Shown: positions 48,341-58,767 of the stretch, in pieces
Numbering within the stretch: position 1 is the first letter of the stretch
Layout of the letters: every line of letters begins with the position of its first letter
DNA from: Adiantum capillus-veneris
Taxonomy: Eukaryota; Streptophyta; Polypodiopsida; Polypodiales; Pteridaceae
Direction of reading: 5' to 3'
DNA: 64,000 bases
NCBI GenBank assembly: GCA_014529385.2
Contig: CM043942.1
Coordinates: 110,726,141-110,790,140 of the forward strand
The notes under the pieces: generated by a model
Seen by the model: only the letters and a program-made list of their open reading frames with translations
Told to the model about the DNA's origin: nothing
The model's database searches: none
Translations under genes and position numbers: made by a program

Positions 48341-48609
48341 ATCAAATGTCAAAATGCTTGAACTTGAACACTAAAAAAGAGTGTGTAGAATGCCTCTTAT
48401 ATAGGCAGACAACGGATGACCTTATCGGTGACATCATCATATAATGCATCATTCAGTGTATCAACACTCCTAGTTGGAAAGTGGCCACCTGCTACCACAT
48501 GGGATACACATGCTCCATGCCATGTAGGCATTGAGCATTCTCGATGCCTAGTAGACGAGAGGACTCACATGAAGAAGCATAAGCGTAGGCCAAAGCCCAT
48601 AAATCCCAA
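48341..48609 (-). repeat. Diverged copy of the LTR-like repeat at 46137-46389
   Basis: Shares ATGCTTGAACTTGAA, GAATGCCTCTTATATAGGCA, GACATCATCATATAA and the end CCCATAAATCCCAA. A fragment matching the other end of the repeat (GCAACACATTTTTG) follows at about 48632, so this copy is rearranged. Confidence 0.55.
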
Positions 48610-48960
48610 TAGAGAGTGTCAATCAAGGCAACACATTTTTGTAGAGAATTATAGAAGCAACAAGATATTATGAGTTTAAGTCTCATCATAGGAGACATTC
48701 CATTGTGTAGAACGCCAATTGGTGCAACCACCCTTATTGTGGAGATTACTCAGTGAGGCAACACATTAATAAGTACAAATTGGTGATTGAGGTAATGTAC
48801 TTGAGGAAAAACATGGAAAATGAGAATTAAAAATGAATAATAATTTGGTTTCAAAGACCCTTCCTAGTCATCGTGTATTTCTACATCCCAAACATATTTT
48901 CGAGGACAAAAGCTTGGGGGTAATATCATGTAGCCTATAATGAATTTTGTGAAAATACAT
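48610..48960. other. Retroelement debris
   Basis: Around 48898-48935 TTTCGAGGACAAAAGCTTGG followed by GGGTAATATCATGTA resembles the end of a Gypsy pol gene with its polypurine tract. No longer homology is visible. Confidence 0.4.
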
Positions 48961-49245
48961 ATGTAGCAATAGTAGGGCTCAATTGGATACTTAGAGCACA
49001 CAACCAGACAGAGGGTGTCTATCAGGCCAAGGGCCAAGACACACATGCAGTATGGGGGTCTACATATAGCTAGGGCCAAGGACCTCTATATAGTATGTAT
49101 TTTGTATATGTAGCAATAGTAGGGCTCAATTGGATACTTAGAGCACACAACCAGACAGAGGGTGTCTATCAGGACAAGGGCCAAGACACACATGCAGTAT
49201 GGGGGTCTACATATAGCTAGGGCCAAGGACCTCTATATAGTATGT
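48961..49245 (+). repeat. Tandem duplication, period 147 bp, of Gypsy LTR-like sequence
   Basis: ATGTAGCAATAGTAGGGCTC begins at 48961 and again at 49108; the two units are nearly identical. Each contains AAGACACACATGCAGTATGG and ATATAGCTAGGGCCAAGGAC, which match the 3' LTR of remnant G2 at 57787. Only the second unit continues into the primer-site-like sequence at 49288. Confidence 0.8.
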
Positions 49246-51994
49246 TTGGGTGGTGATGAGCATGTGGTTGTCCCTAGTCTCTTACCCTGGTGTCAAAGCT
49301 CAGGGTAGCCATGGAGGAGACGGGCAGTAGGGAAGAGGCATAAATAGCCTTTTGCATGGAGGAAATGGGTGTTTTGACCTATGAAAAATTGGGCAAGGTG
49401 GGGCCAAATGGAAGCGCTATGAGGAGAGGCATGGTTTTTGTTTCTTCATCATGGGCCAAAACACTGTGCAATGGTGTGCATGAGTGTTTTTTGCTTTTCA
49501 TGCACTGTTTGGTTCAGGTGTATCATTGCCCACCTTCTTTTCACATGATTTTAAAACATTGGGCACCCAAGGGTGCCCTAGGATCATCCTAAGGGACCGC
49601 CCCCATGCTGTGAAAAACAACACATGCAAGGCCGGATGATCCCATGCAAGGCTAGGAAATGCCTTCCATGAGAATTATTCCCCCACCAAGGGGCATGCAA
49701 GGCATGGTGGTGGTCGTGGAGAGACACGAGGCATGCAAGGGGGAAGACAAAGTTGTGAACAAAGCTTTCATGGCGTGGGCATTTTCCATGGGAAAGATGA
49801 CCAAAAAGCCCTAGATCTCTACAAGTTTTCTACATTTTGCAAGTTTGATAAGGAAGATGATAAAGTGGCTCTTTGACCATCACTCAAGAGGCAATTTCTC
49901 TAACAGTGTGCTATAAGGATTGGCGGTTGGCTTTGAATTGCCATGCACCACCATAGACCACCCTACGTCACTAACTTTGTTCCTCTCCAATTAAGCTGCA
50001 TGAGAGCATGAAAGGCTATTTTTCATTGGTGAGTTTGAAGATATTTGTTCATAACATTGTAGGCAAAACTACGACAAATTGCAAGGCATCATGTAGATCA
50101 CATGACCGATCAATGGCCATAAGGTTCTACAATTTTTATGATTATGTGATTTTTTATACTTCATATATGATTGTATATTGCAAGAAGTCTCCAAGAGGTT
50201 TCCAAAAGTTAATTTTTGATGCAAAGACAAGGCTTGTTGCTAGACTTGATGAAAGATGTTTGGCATGGATGGCTCTTTGCTAATAAGACGGAGCTCTCTC
50301 TATCATGCCTATGCTTGATGAAGGAGGCAACGATGGTTTTTATGGCTGACCATTTGTTACAATTCAAGATGCCGATAGGGGTCTCTCTCTTTCTTTATCT
50401 TAGAATTTTAGGTTTGAATTTTTGCTAGGGCATGGTTTCTGGGCAAGTTTTTTTGGGCTAGATGCAGGCGAAAATGACCATGGTCAGTATCCATCGCAAG
50501 CAGGACTTTGAGCTGATTAAGTTGATCAACACATGATTGTACATAGTGAAGCATGATGGATACTGACCATGGTCAGTATCCATTGCAAGCAGAACTTTGA
50601 GCTAACTAAGTTGATCAACACATGGTTGTACATAGTGAAGCATGGTTCTACACATGTGAGGAATACTTCATAGGCAACCACACCACGAGGTGCTACAACT
50701 TTGGATGCCAAGGGTGGTGATTCAAGCAAGCCGGTAAGAAAGTTAAATTTAAGTTCTTATTCAATCTTGTAGATTTTTTTACAATGCCAGCTTGGTAAGC
50801 AAAAGTTGCTTTGATCAAGAATGGTTTGAAAGTTAGATGAAGTTCGATAGTTAAGCTCCTGACCTATCTTCTTTCAAAGTTGGGCAATCTAAGGTACTTT
50901 TATGAAGACGTACAATTTGACAAGGTCAATTATCTGTAACTGATCGACAAGGTTAATTTTATTTTGCCATGACATCTATATTTTGGTAGAAGCATTCATT
51001 GGCTATGAGCACAGAAGCTGCATCATGTTTTATTCTTACAAGATACTTATGAGAAGCATGGCTTCAATTTTAGGCATATTGCATGGAAGCTTCCAAATTT
51101 TGGTATATGCTATCAACATACAAACTTGGGGGGACTTTGCAACGTGTCTAAATGGTCTTTTGCCCGGTGTCGGCATGGACCAAGCCATGAGGCTTACACG
51201 ATACATACGACACTCTAAGTACATCGGAATCCCTGGCTATGAGTCGGTGGACTCCAACAAGATTGTATAACACACTCTGCACTTCACTCTCAAGCTAAAT
51301 TTTGCTTTTGGATTTTCAAAAAACTGGTGATAGATGGGCGATAATTTTTGACAATTTCAAGTTCTTCTTGTTTTGTGTGTTTTTAACCTTTAAGTTGGAA
51401 GAATCTCCAAGAAACATGCTTTGAAGGGTATAATGAGAAGCACATTATCTACCCCATGCCGAGGTACTACTCATTGACTTAGGATCAAGGGCAATGGCAG
51501 ACAAGTTTGGAGTATTGGGAATTTCAGGATATAAGTTCACATTTTACATATGGCAAGGTCGAATTGTGATGTATCCATGCTAGACACATGGTATCGCCTC
51601 AAACTATGGAGGTAGCCATGGTAGCCAAGAAATTTTCAATCTATTTCTCACACTTGCATGCATGGCATGCAAATAAGGTGGAATTCATTCCACTCAATCA
51701 TTGTTTACACTTCCGCTATAACACCAGTTTTTCAAGGACATCATTATCCGCCTACTCGTCACAATGGATTCAACTTGACGTGGTCTCCACATGAACTAGT
51801 CCCACACTTCTTTAAGACGCGATAAGATCTTGAATGTTTCCAATAATAGAACTATTTACACATTTTATTCCCTTCTCTTCCATATGTGCTAAGAGCATAG
51901 TATCCGCCATAAGCACACTAGGTGTTTATGGGCCCTAGTGTTTAGCAAAGACATATTTGGAACAACATGCAAATTTACGAATGTGATAGCTTAC
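49246..51994. other. Decayed interior of G2 (presumed), no clear gene
   Basis: Apart from the primer-site-like motif and an ATG after it (49312), I see no recognisable protein domain. It holds an 89-bp tandem duplication (50476-50645) and, at 51950-51994, a motif (GACATATTTGG...GTGATAGCTTAC) repeated twice to the right of Copia A3 at about 57205-57295. Confidence 0.45.
50476..50645 (+). repeat. Tandem duplication, period 89 bp, with a perfect palindrome at the join
   Basis: GACCATGGTCAGTATCCAT starts at 50476 and, with CATTG in place of CATCG after it, at 50565. Positions 50557-50582 form a 26-bp perfect palindrome centred on CCATGG. Confidence 0.85.
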
Positions 51995-52221
51995 TGTTAC
52001 CATATACATGTGGTAGTGATGTGTGTGAACACACTAGGACCGTCGGGGCATTTTTTCCCTCTTTAGGAGGTTTTTTCCCCCGTGCATTGTATATACGCCC
52101 ATCACTCTAGGGCTATCTATCTTTCCATTGCACACTAAGGAATACACTCTCTATTGTGTGCCTTGAGCTTCCTTCGTCTTCTCCAAGCTGTGTGTGTTTC
52201 TCTGCAACCCTAATTCCAACA
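51995..52221 (+). repeat. 5' LTR of Copia A3
   Basis: 227 bp from TGTTACC to CCAACA, with TATATA at 52090-52095 as the likely promoter box. Confidence 0.94.
52090..52095 (+). promoter_or_regulatory. TATA box in A3 5' LTR
   Basis: TATATA in the context TTGTATATACGCCC, conserved in all family A LTRs. It would place the RNA start in the second half of the LTR. Function is inferred from position. Confidence 0.55.
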
Positions 52222-52223
52222 AT

Positions 52224-52235
52224 TGGTATCAGAGC
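52224..52235 (+). promoter_or_regulatory. Primer binding site of A3
   Basis: TGGTATCAGAGC, tRNA-iMet type, two bases after the LTR. Confidence 0.92.
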
Positions 52236-52583
52236 AGGTCACGTCCTCCCGGGCTTAGTCGCCAGCTGCTCCAGCACACGCCTGCTCACTTTCTCCGATT
52301 TCAGTGAGCTTTGGCAAGCGTTCGCAGGTCGACAAATATTTTGGGGGAACTCGAAGAGCTCGGTCTGCTCATAATTTTGATTTGGGCTCATTTCGGCCTC
52401 CGTTTCCACTACGGGCAGTACTGCACAGGTTATTTCGTCATTTTGTGCAGATTTTCTGTCAGTGCCGTTTTCTGCATAACAGGTGCCTTATAGTCTTCTA
52501 CGGTTTGTGCTATATAGCACAAGTTGTTCCCGCTCCATTTCTCCTATTTTCGGGCAGTTTTCACATCAGGTGCAGCATTTACC

Positions 52584-55500
52584 ATGGCTGACAACAACAA
52601 CACAGATGTGTTCAAGATGTTTGCTGCTGAGGACAGGTTGGATGGGGACAACTACCCTATGTGGGCTTATATGATGCAACACGTTCTTGTGTCAAAAGGT
52701 GTCTGGAACATTGTGCAGGGCATTGATGTACGTCCTGGTTCTGAAGATGTAGGCGATATTGAGGATGTTGCAGGTCTTGCTGCAAGGATTGCAGCTGTTA
52801 GAGTTGTTTTGCCTACAGCAGAACAAGCTCGTTGGGATGTTAAGGATGCGCAGGCTCATGCATTGATTGCGTTGTCTGTGAAGCGCACCATTATTCCTCA
52901 CATCCGTTCAGCAAAATCTGCAAAACAGGCTTGGGATATTCTAGCAGGTCTTTATGCAAGCCGCAATGAGGCTAAAATTGCTTTGCTGCGTAAAGAGCTA
53001 GAGTCGAAGATTATGCATGAGGAAGATGATATGGACACTTTCCTTGCTAGTGTCAAGGATATCAATGAGCAACTCATTTCTGCAGGTGAAGTCATTTCTG
53101 ACAGTTCCCTTGTGCAGACTGTTCTTGATGCCTTACCAGATTCCTTCCAGACTTTTGCTAGTACTTGGAGACTGATGACCCAAGGAAATCCTGAAGTTGT
53201 CAAGTTTGATGCATTATGCACATTGCTGTTGCAAGAGTCACTTTCTAGAAAAAACAGGACTAGGCAGCGTGCAGTTGAACAGGCTTTTATTGCTTCTCAA
53301 AGAAAGGGTGGTAACAGTAATGCAGCCACTTCTTATGGTTCTGCTGCGAGTGGCAAAAATTCTGTTCCTAATGCTTCTGCTGGCAGCACTTCGTCTGGCA
53401 ATTCTGGTGATAAGGGCAAAAAGAAGATGCGTTGCCATTATTGTAAAGCCAATGATCACTTGATCAAGTCGTGTCCTAAGTTGAAGGCCAAAGAGGCTAA
53501 GAAGAAAGAGGGTGGTTCCACTGCAAATGCTGGTTCCACTACAAATGCAGCCATTGTTGAGTCTTCTGTGAAAGGAGATTGTGATGTTGATGTTGATGCA
53601 GAATGGGCTTTTAGCGCAGAGTGCACTTACAATCCTGCTGTCCATGATGCATGCTTGTCAGTTGCTGCAGATTCACATGTGTGGTATTTCGACAGTGGTG
53701 CTACAAAGCACATTACCTCACATCGTGAATTGTTTACCTCTCTCGAGTGTGTCCCTCATGGGAATTCAGTCACTTGTGCCAACAACGCCTCTTATCCAGT
53801 TCAGGGAGTTGGAAAGATTGTGCTCACTGCTGCTAATGGCAGTTCCTTCACACTTGTTGATGCACTTTATGTACCTGGGATCAAGAAGAATCTCTTGTCT
53901 GTATCCGCACTTGCTAGACTTGGACTTGTAGTCAAATTTGTGGATGACAGATGTACAGTTCATGATCTCAGTTTTGGTGATGAAATTGTTGCATCTGGGC
54001 TTTTGTGCCGTGGGCTGTATAAGCTCACTTTGTATGACAAGTGTGGACAAAATTTTGCAAATGCTGTTGCAGATTCAAGGGCTATTTCAGATGCAAAACT
54101 TTGGCATGCACGTTTTGGTCATCTGAATTTTGCCAGTTTGCTGCGTTTGCAGAAATCTGATATGGTTGCTTCTTTGCCGCCTCTTGAAGCACCTTTCAAA
54201 CATGTTTGTGAAGGCTGTATTCTGGGTAAAATGCAGCGTTCTAAGTTTCCAAAGGATGGTTCAGTTAGGGCCACATGCAGGTTGCAGCTTGTGCATAGTG
54301 ACGTTTGTGGGCCCATGCAAACTCCGTCCTTGGGCAATTACCTGTACTTCGTGACTTTCATTGATGATTACTCCAGGCATGCGTGGGTATTTCCGCTTAA
54401 AGCGAAGTCCGAAGTTTTTATGTGCTTCAAACAATTTTTGGCTATGGCTGAAAATGTCTCAAAATGTACTATGGGCACCCTCCGTTCCGATCGAGGGGGG
54501 GAGTATATGTCTCATGAATTTAATGCATTTGTGGCTAGTCGTGGGATAAAACACCAATGTACAGTGCCTTATACACCTCAGCAAAATGGTGTTGCTGAGA
54601 GGAAAAACAGGTCACTAACGGAAATGGCACGATGTATGGTCAAAAGTCAAGCTTTGCCGCATTCTTTTTGGCTTGAGGCCATCATGTGTGCCACTTATGT
54701 ACTTAACAGGTGTCCTACGAAAGCTTTGCAGTCTATTACTCCATATGAAGCATGGCATGATAGAAAACCTTCTATTGAGCACATGCGTGTTTTTGGCTGT
54801 TTGGCATATGCTTTGGTGCCACAAGTGCAGCGCAGAAAATTGGATGATAAGGCTGTCAAATGTATTTTTGTTGGTTATAGTGCTGAAAGCAAAGGTTACA
54901 GGTTGTATCATCCGCAAACAAAATGTATTTTGGTTTCACGGGATGTAGTGTTTGTGGAAGATTCTGTTCAACCCTTGCTGTCATGTACTAGAGACAGTAA
55001 TGTAAGCTCACAGGACATTTATGACACTTTGTTGCCTCTTTTCAGTGGTGGAAATACGAATGTAAGTTCCAATGAGGCAAATGTACAGCCTATGGGGGTT
55101 TCTGAAAATGTTTTAGAACAGCCTATTACTGATGCAGATGTACATGATGTACTTGATGAGGAAAGGGCTGAAAATGAGCAGGCTAGAGGTATGCCAAAAT
55201 GGCTGGTGCACACTTTGCGTGACAGTAAATTGGATGCACCTTTATCTAGTTGTACTCGTTCAGGCTCTCGCCATGCATCTTATGCATCAGATTGTTATGC
55301 TTTGGCTGTGTCTAGTTTACATGATGTTGAGGAGCCTCTGTCTTTTGATGAAGCACAGAATTCAGAAAATTGGATTGCTGCCATGAAATCAGAATATGAT
55401 GCACTTATAGAGAATGACACATGGACTTTATGTGATTTGCCTCCTGGCAAAAAGGCCATTGGTACCAAGTGGGTTTACAAGTTGAAACGCAAGCCGGATG

Positions 55501-56870
55501 GTGAGATCGATCGCCATAAGGCTCGACTTGTTGCAAAGGGTTATGCACAACAAAAAGGCATAGATTATGAAGAGACTTTTGCTCCCACTTGTCGTATGAC
55601 TACTGTGCGTTTTCTATGTGCATTGGCAGCTCATTTTGGTTGGGATGTACATCAATCAGACATTGTTACTGCTTTCTTGAATGGTGACATATTTGAGGAA
55701 GTTTATGTAACGCAGCCTCGCGGTTTTGTCATAAAAGGACAAGAGGACAAAGTGTGCAAATGTAAGAAGGCTTTGTATGGGTTGAAGCAATCTCCTCGTG
55801 CTTGGTATGAGAAAGCTGACACTCATTTGGTTAAACGAGGCTTTCGTAATAGTCCAACAGAAAGCACATTGTATGTAAAGCGTGAGGATGATGTATTTCT
55901 CATTGTGGTTCTTTATGTTGATGATTTGCTGATCACTGGACCAAATGAGAGACATATTGCTGAATTTAAGGCTGATTTGAATGCTACTTTCAAGATGAAA
56001 GATTTGGGGCTGTTGCATCATTACTTGGGTATACAGTTTAAGCAGTGTGATGGTGGTATTGCCTTGTGTCAGAAAAGTTACATAGAGACATTGCTATGTA
56101 AGTTTGGACTTGAGGATTGCAAACCTATTGCCACTCCCATGGAAACAGGTTTGAAGTTGAGTCTACATGATGCTGGCGATCCTGTTGATGTCACTCTTTA
56201 CCAAACTGCTGTTGGCTGCCTCATTTATGTATGCAACACGAGGCCAGATATTCAGTTTGCAGTCTCGCAGGTCAGCAGATTTATGCATAGCCCAGGGTCT
56301 AAGCATTGGCAGGCTGTCAAGAGGATTTTCCGCTACCTTAGTGGCACTTTACATCTTGGCTTGTTTTATCCCAAGGGGGGATCATTGCCGCCAGACTTAC
56401 ATGCTTTTTCGGACTCAGATTGGGCTGGTTGTTTTGACACGCGAGTGTCCACAAGTGGTTTTTGTTTCATGCTTGGCAGTTCATGTATATCATGGTTGAG
56501 CAAGAAGCAACCTACTGTGGCCACTTCGAGTTGTGAGGCTGAGTACAGGGCAGTCTTCACAGCTACGGTTGAGTGTGTATGGCTCAGACGCCTTATGGCT
56601 GACTTGGGTGTTGGACAGGACACTGCCAACACTATCTACACTGACAGTCAGAGCGCATTGGCAGTTGCGAGGAACCCAGTTTTTCATGCTCGCACAAAGC
56701 ACATTGAGGTGCATTACCACTATGTCAGGGAGAGGCTCTCAGCAGGAGAGATCAGCTTGGCTTATGTGCCAACACAGGACAACCTTGCAGATCTTTTCAC
56801 AAAGGCATTGTCTCGTGAGAAGCTTGAAGCTTTCCGCAAAGCTTTGGGCTTACTCCCCTTTGTGGACTGA
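52584..56870 (+). CDS. Copia A3 gag-pol polyprotein, 1428 aa, intact
   Basis: The start ATG at 52584 (ACCATGG context) is shared by the family; upstream in-frame codons belong to the leader. Domain order is typical of Ty1/Copia: Gag (UBN2-like) in residues 1-260, zinc knuckle C284-C287-H292-C297, protease DSG at 370-372, pre-integrase zinc site H508/H513/C542/C545, and integrase core D573, D636, E672 (35 residues between the last two). Reverse transcriptase covers about 947-1190 with YVDD at 1111-1114. RNase H has D1277, E1318 and D1354. The order protease, integrase, reverse transcriptase, RNase H separates it from Gypsy. Gag and Pol share one frame with no visible frameshift site, so the ratio of Gag to Pol must be set some other way. 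No stop or missing catalytic residue was found. The protein would package the RNA, copy it in cytoplasmic particles and integrate the DNA. Confidence 0.95.
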   Translation: MADNNNTDVFKMFAAEDRLDGDNYPMWAYMMQHVLVSKGVWNIVQGIDVRPGSEDVGDIEDVAGLAARIAAVRVVLPTAEQARWDVKDAQAHALIALSVKRTIIPHIRSAKSAKQAWDILAGLYASRNEAKIALLRKELESKIMHEEDDMDTFLASVKDINEQLISAGEVISDSSLVQTVLDALPDSFQTFASTWRLMTQGNPEVVKFDALCTLLLQESLSRKNRTRQRAVEQAFIASQRKGGNSNAATSYGSAASGKNSVPNASAGSTSSGNSGDKGKKKMRCHYCKANDHLIKSCPKLKAKEAKKKEGGSTANAGSTTNAAIVESSVKGDCDVDVDAEWAFSAECTYNPAVHDACLSVAADSHVWYFDSGATKHITSHRELFTSLECVPHGNSVTCANNASYPVQGVGKIVLTAANGSSFTLVDALYVPGIKKNLLSVSALARLGLVVKFVDDRCTVHDLSFGDEIVASGLLCRGLYKLTLYDKCGQNFANAVADSRAISDAKLWHARFGHLNFASLLRLQKSDMVASLPPLEAPFKHVCEGCILGKMQRSKFPKDGSVRATCRLQLVHSDVCGPMQTPSLGNYLYFVTFIDDYSRHAWVFPLKAKSEVFMCFKQFLAMAENVSKCTMGTLRSDRGGEYMSHEFNAFVASRGIKHQCTVPYTPQQNGVAERKNRSLTEMARCMVKSQALPHSFWLEAIMCATYVLNRCPTKALQSITPYEAWHDRKPSIEHMRVFGCLAYALVPQVQRRKLDDKAVKCIFVGYSAESKGYRLYHPQTKCILVSRDVVFVEDSVQPLLSCTRDSNVSSQDIYDTLLPLFSGGNTNVSSNEANVQPMGVSENVLEQPITDADVHDVLDEERAENEQARGMPKWLVHTLRDSKLDAPLSSCTRSGSRHASYASDCYALAVSSLHDVEEPLSFDEAQNSENWIAAMKSEYDALIENDTWTLCDLPPGKKAIGTKWVYKLKRKPDGEIDRHKARLVAKGYAQQKGIDYEETFAPTCRMTTVRFLCALAAHFGWDVHQSDIVTAFLNGDIFEEVYVTQPRGFVIKGQEDKVCKCKKALYGLKQSPRAWYEKADTHLVKRGFRNSPTESTLYVKREDDVFLIVVLYVDDLLITGPNERHIAEFKADLNATFKMKDLGLLHHYLGIQFKQCDGGIALCQKSYIETLLCKFGLEDCKPIATPMETGLKLSLHDAGDPVDVTLYQTAVGCLIYVCNTRPDIQFAVSQVSRFMHSPGSKHWQAVKRIFRYLSGTLHLGLFYPKGGSLPPDLHAFSDSDWAGCFDTRVSTSGFCFMLGSSCISWLSKKQPTVATSSCEAEYRAVFTATVECVWLRRLMADLGVGQDTANTIYTDSQSALAVARNPVFHARTKHIEVHYHYVRERLSAGEISLAYVPTQDNLADLFTKALSREKLEAFRKALGLLPFVD

Positions 56871-56933
56871 TCTTGTCCTCAGGGCATGGCACTTCCCTTT
56901 ACTCATGTGCCAGCTCTCGTTCACCGCATCACT

Positions 56934-56945
56934 CCAGGGGGGATT
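56934..56945 (+). promoter_or_regulatory. Polypurine tract of A3
   Basis: CCAGGGGGGATT directly before the 3' LTR. Confidence 0.88.
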
Positions 56946-57172
56946 TGTTACCATATACATGTGGTAGTGATGTGTGTGAACACACTAGGACCGCCGGGGC
57001 ATTTTTTCCCTCTTTAGGAGGTTTTTTCCCCCGTGCATTGTATATACGCCCATCACTCTAGGGCTATCTATTTTTCCATTGCACACTAAGGAATACACTC
57101 TCTATTGTGTGCCTTGAGCTTCCTTCGTCTTCTCCAAGCTGTGTGTGTTTCTCTGCAACCCTAATTCCAACA
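56946..57172 (+). repeat. 3' LTR of Copia A3
   Basis: 227 bp, differing from the 5' LTR at two positions, followed by CTTAC. Confidence 0.94.
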
Positions 57173-57329
57173 CTTACGAAGATTTTCTCACAACAAGTGC
57201 AAAATACATATTTGGGACGACATGCAAATTTATGAATGTGATAGCTTACAAAAGACATATTTCCAAAGACATACTTTGAACGACATACATATTTATGAAT
57301 GTGATAGCTTACGAAGCTTTTTGCACCAC

Positions 57330-57786
57330 TATGAGATTTATTATGGGTCTACCAACCACCATATGAGGTGATGTCTCGGTATGGGTGCTTGTAGATAGAT
57401 TGCCTAGACTTTGTCAGTCAAGTCCAATCACGTCCGCTCTTTAACCAAGGCAGTTGTTCACAATCTGTATAGATTTTTATGGATTACATTGCAATGTTGT
57501 GAGTAATAGTGACCCATGTTTACCAGTCATTTTGGAAGATTGTCTGTAAACGGTTGGGGAACACAACTCAATATTGCCAATCACCATTCGGAGATGGATG
57601 GGTAGCTTGCAAGTGTTAATTTAGTGCTAGAAAATATGCTAAGATTGAACCTCCTACTGAACCATGTATCGATCAAATGGAAAACTGGACCCGTGAGAGG
57701 TAAACATTGTGGAAACATTAGTGTTCTTAAGAAGATATCACCACTTTTGTTTTTAAGGATGAAAACGCTTCTCCAAGGGGGAGTAA
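57330..57786 (+). pseudogene. Gypsy G2 integrase and chromodomain fragment
   Basis: Translated pieces match G1 in order: MGLPTTI and SVWVLVDRL (integrase core start), VVSNSDPC (where G1 has IVSDRDPK), then SIKWKTGPV and GNISVLKK (chromodomain, where G1 has LIKWKDRPEE and ENISVLKK). Stops and frame changes are frequent and stretches are missing. It ends at the polypurine tract before the G2 3' LTR. Confidence 0.7.
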
Positions 57787-57900
57787 TGTCAGGCCAAGGG
57801 CGAAGACACACATGCAATATGAGGGTCTATATATAGCTAGGACCAAGGGCTTATATATAGTACAACTAGGTGGTGATGAGCATGTGGCTGTCCCCAGTCT
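57787..57900 (+). repeat. 3' LTR (part) of Gypsy G2
   Basis: Starts TGTCAGGCCAAGGG after the polypurine tract and matches 49163-49286 over AAGACACACATGCA, TATATAGCTAGG and GGTGGTGATGAGCATGTGG. Its right end is not clear. Confidence 0.6.
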
Positions 57901-58553
57901 TAAAGTTTCAAGTGTGTTTGGGACTCAAGGGTGAGTGCCCTTGGACTTGTGTGAATAGGTAGGCAACTGCTATATAGCTAGGCCTAGAGGTGTTATCCTT
58001 AGTATGCATTATACATTGCACATTTTGTAGCCCTCTATGATCGTGTGATGACTATGAGGTCCTTACCTCTTGCAATTATAACCGCATAATAGCTAGAGTG
58101 AGATGAGTTGGTATAAAAAGGTTCGTGGAACCTGGCAATTCCACATCATCTAGTTATAATTGGTACACCATTTTTTGAAGACCTTGTATTGGTACCTTGT
58201 TGATAGAAAATTACATTGAGATACCGAGGTTGCAAATTGACAAAAAAATTGTCTTAGTATCACGTCAAAAATAGGTTTTGCTCATTGCGGATTGCACAAG
58301 GCACATGGCATCAAGCAACTCTAGAGCACTACTAACAAAGACTTGTCCCGCTATTGCAAAAAAAAATAATTGTAGGTTATTTCCCCATTATGCATGGTTT
58401 GAGGTCATTCGGTGGCACCTCTTTGCAAAGATTAACAAAAACTCGTCCCACCATTACCTCAAGAACATATTTAGGTCATTGCACATTGGCATAAGAACAT
58501 GAGAGTGTGTGGCCTGTCTTATGGATGGTGGGAGGGACGGAGCTCCCCTTGTG

Positions 58554-58556
<3 letters not shown>

Positions 58557-58595
<39 letters not shown>
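58557..58595 (+). repeat. GA dinucleotide microsatellite
   Basis: Uninterrupted run of about 19 GA units. Confidence 0.95.
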
Positions 58596-58597
<2 letters not shown>

Positions 58598-58729
58598 CCC
58601 TTTTCTTGCTCTCGACTCCCCACGCAAGGGCCTCCCTGTCTTTCTTTCTTTGCCTTGGCCTCCACTCCCCCCTTCAATCCCTCTCCTTGTGCACATGACA
58701 GGGGTCTCCAAAGTGCATTAGATAGTATA

Positions 58730-58767
58730 GAAGAAGAAGAAGAAGAAGAAGAAGAAGAAGAAGAAGA
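58730..58767 (+). repeat. GAA trinucleotide microsatellite
   Basis: About 12 GAA units. On the minus strand it reads TTC and would form the tail of the SINE-like sequence beside it. Confidence 0.93.

Larger units (their letters stand above)
51995..57172 (+). mobile_element. Copia LTR retrotransposon A3, structurally complete
   Basis: LTRs are 51995-52221 and 56946-57172 (227 bp each) with only two C/T differences by hand. The target duplication is CTTAC (51990-51994 and 57173-57177), the primer site is at 52224 and the polypurine tract at 56934-56945. One uninterrupted gag-pol frame fills the interior. All features needed for retrotransposition are present, so this is the likeliest active or recently active element in the window. 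It landed in a small repeated motif within the old G2 remnant. Confidence 0.96.
49163..57900 (+). mobile_element. Old Gypsy chromovirus remnant G2, split by Copia A3
   Basis: A sequence at 49163-49286 ends before TGGTGTCAAAGC (49288-49299), a decayed primer site. A similar sequence at 57787-57900 follows a polypurine tract (CCAAGGGGGAGTAA, 57773-57786). Between 57330 and 57786 are traces of Gypsy integrase and chromodomain that match G1. Copia A3 lies between the two. The simplest reading is one very decayed element, but the stretch 49300-51990 shows no clear gag or reverse transcriptase, so the two ends might come from different copies. Confidence 0.5.

Noticed and set aside
50983-51270. 95-codon frame ending in a protein-like stretch (GYESVDSNKIV)
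   Set aside because: No ATG at its start, no family recognised, and it lies in presumed decayed Gypsy interior.
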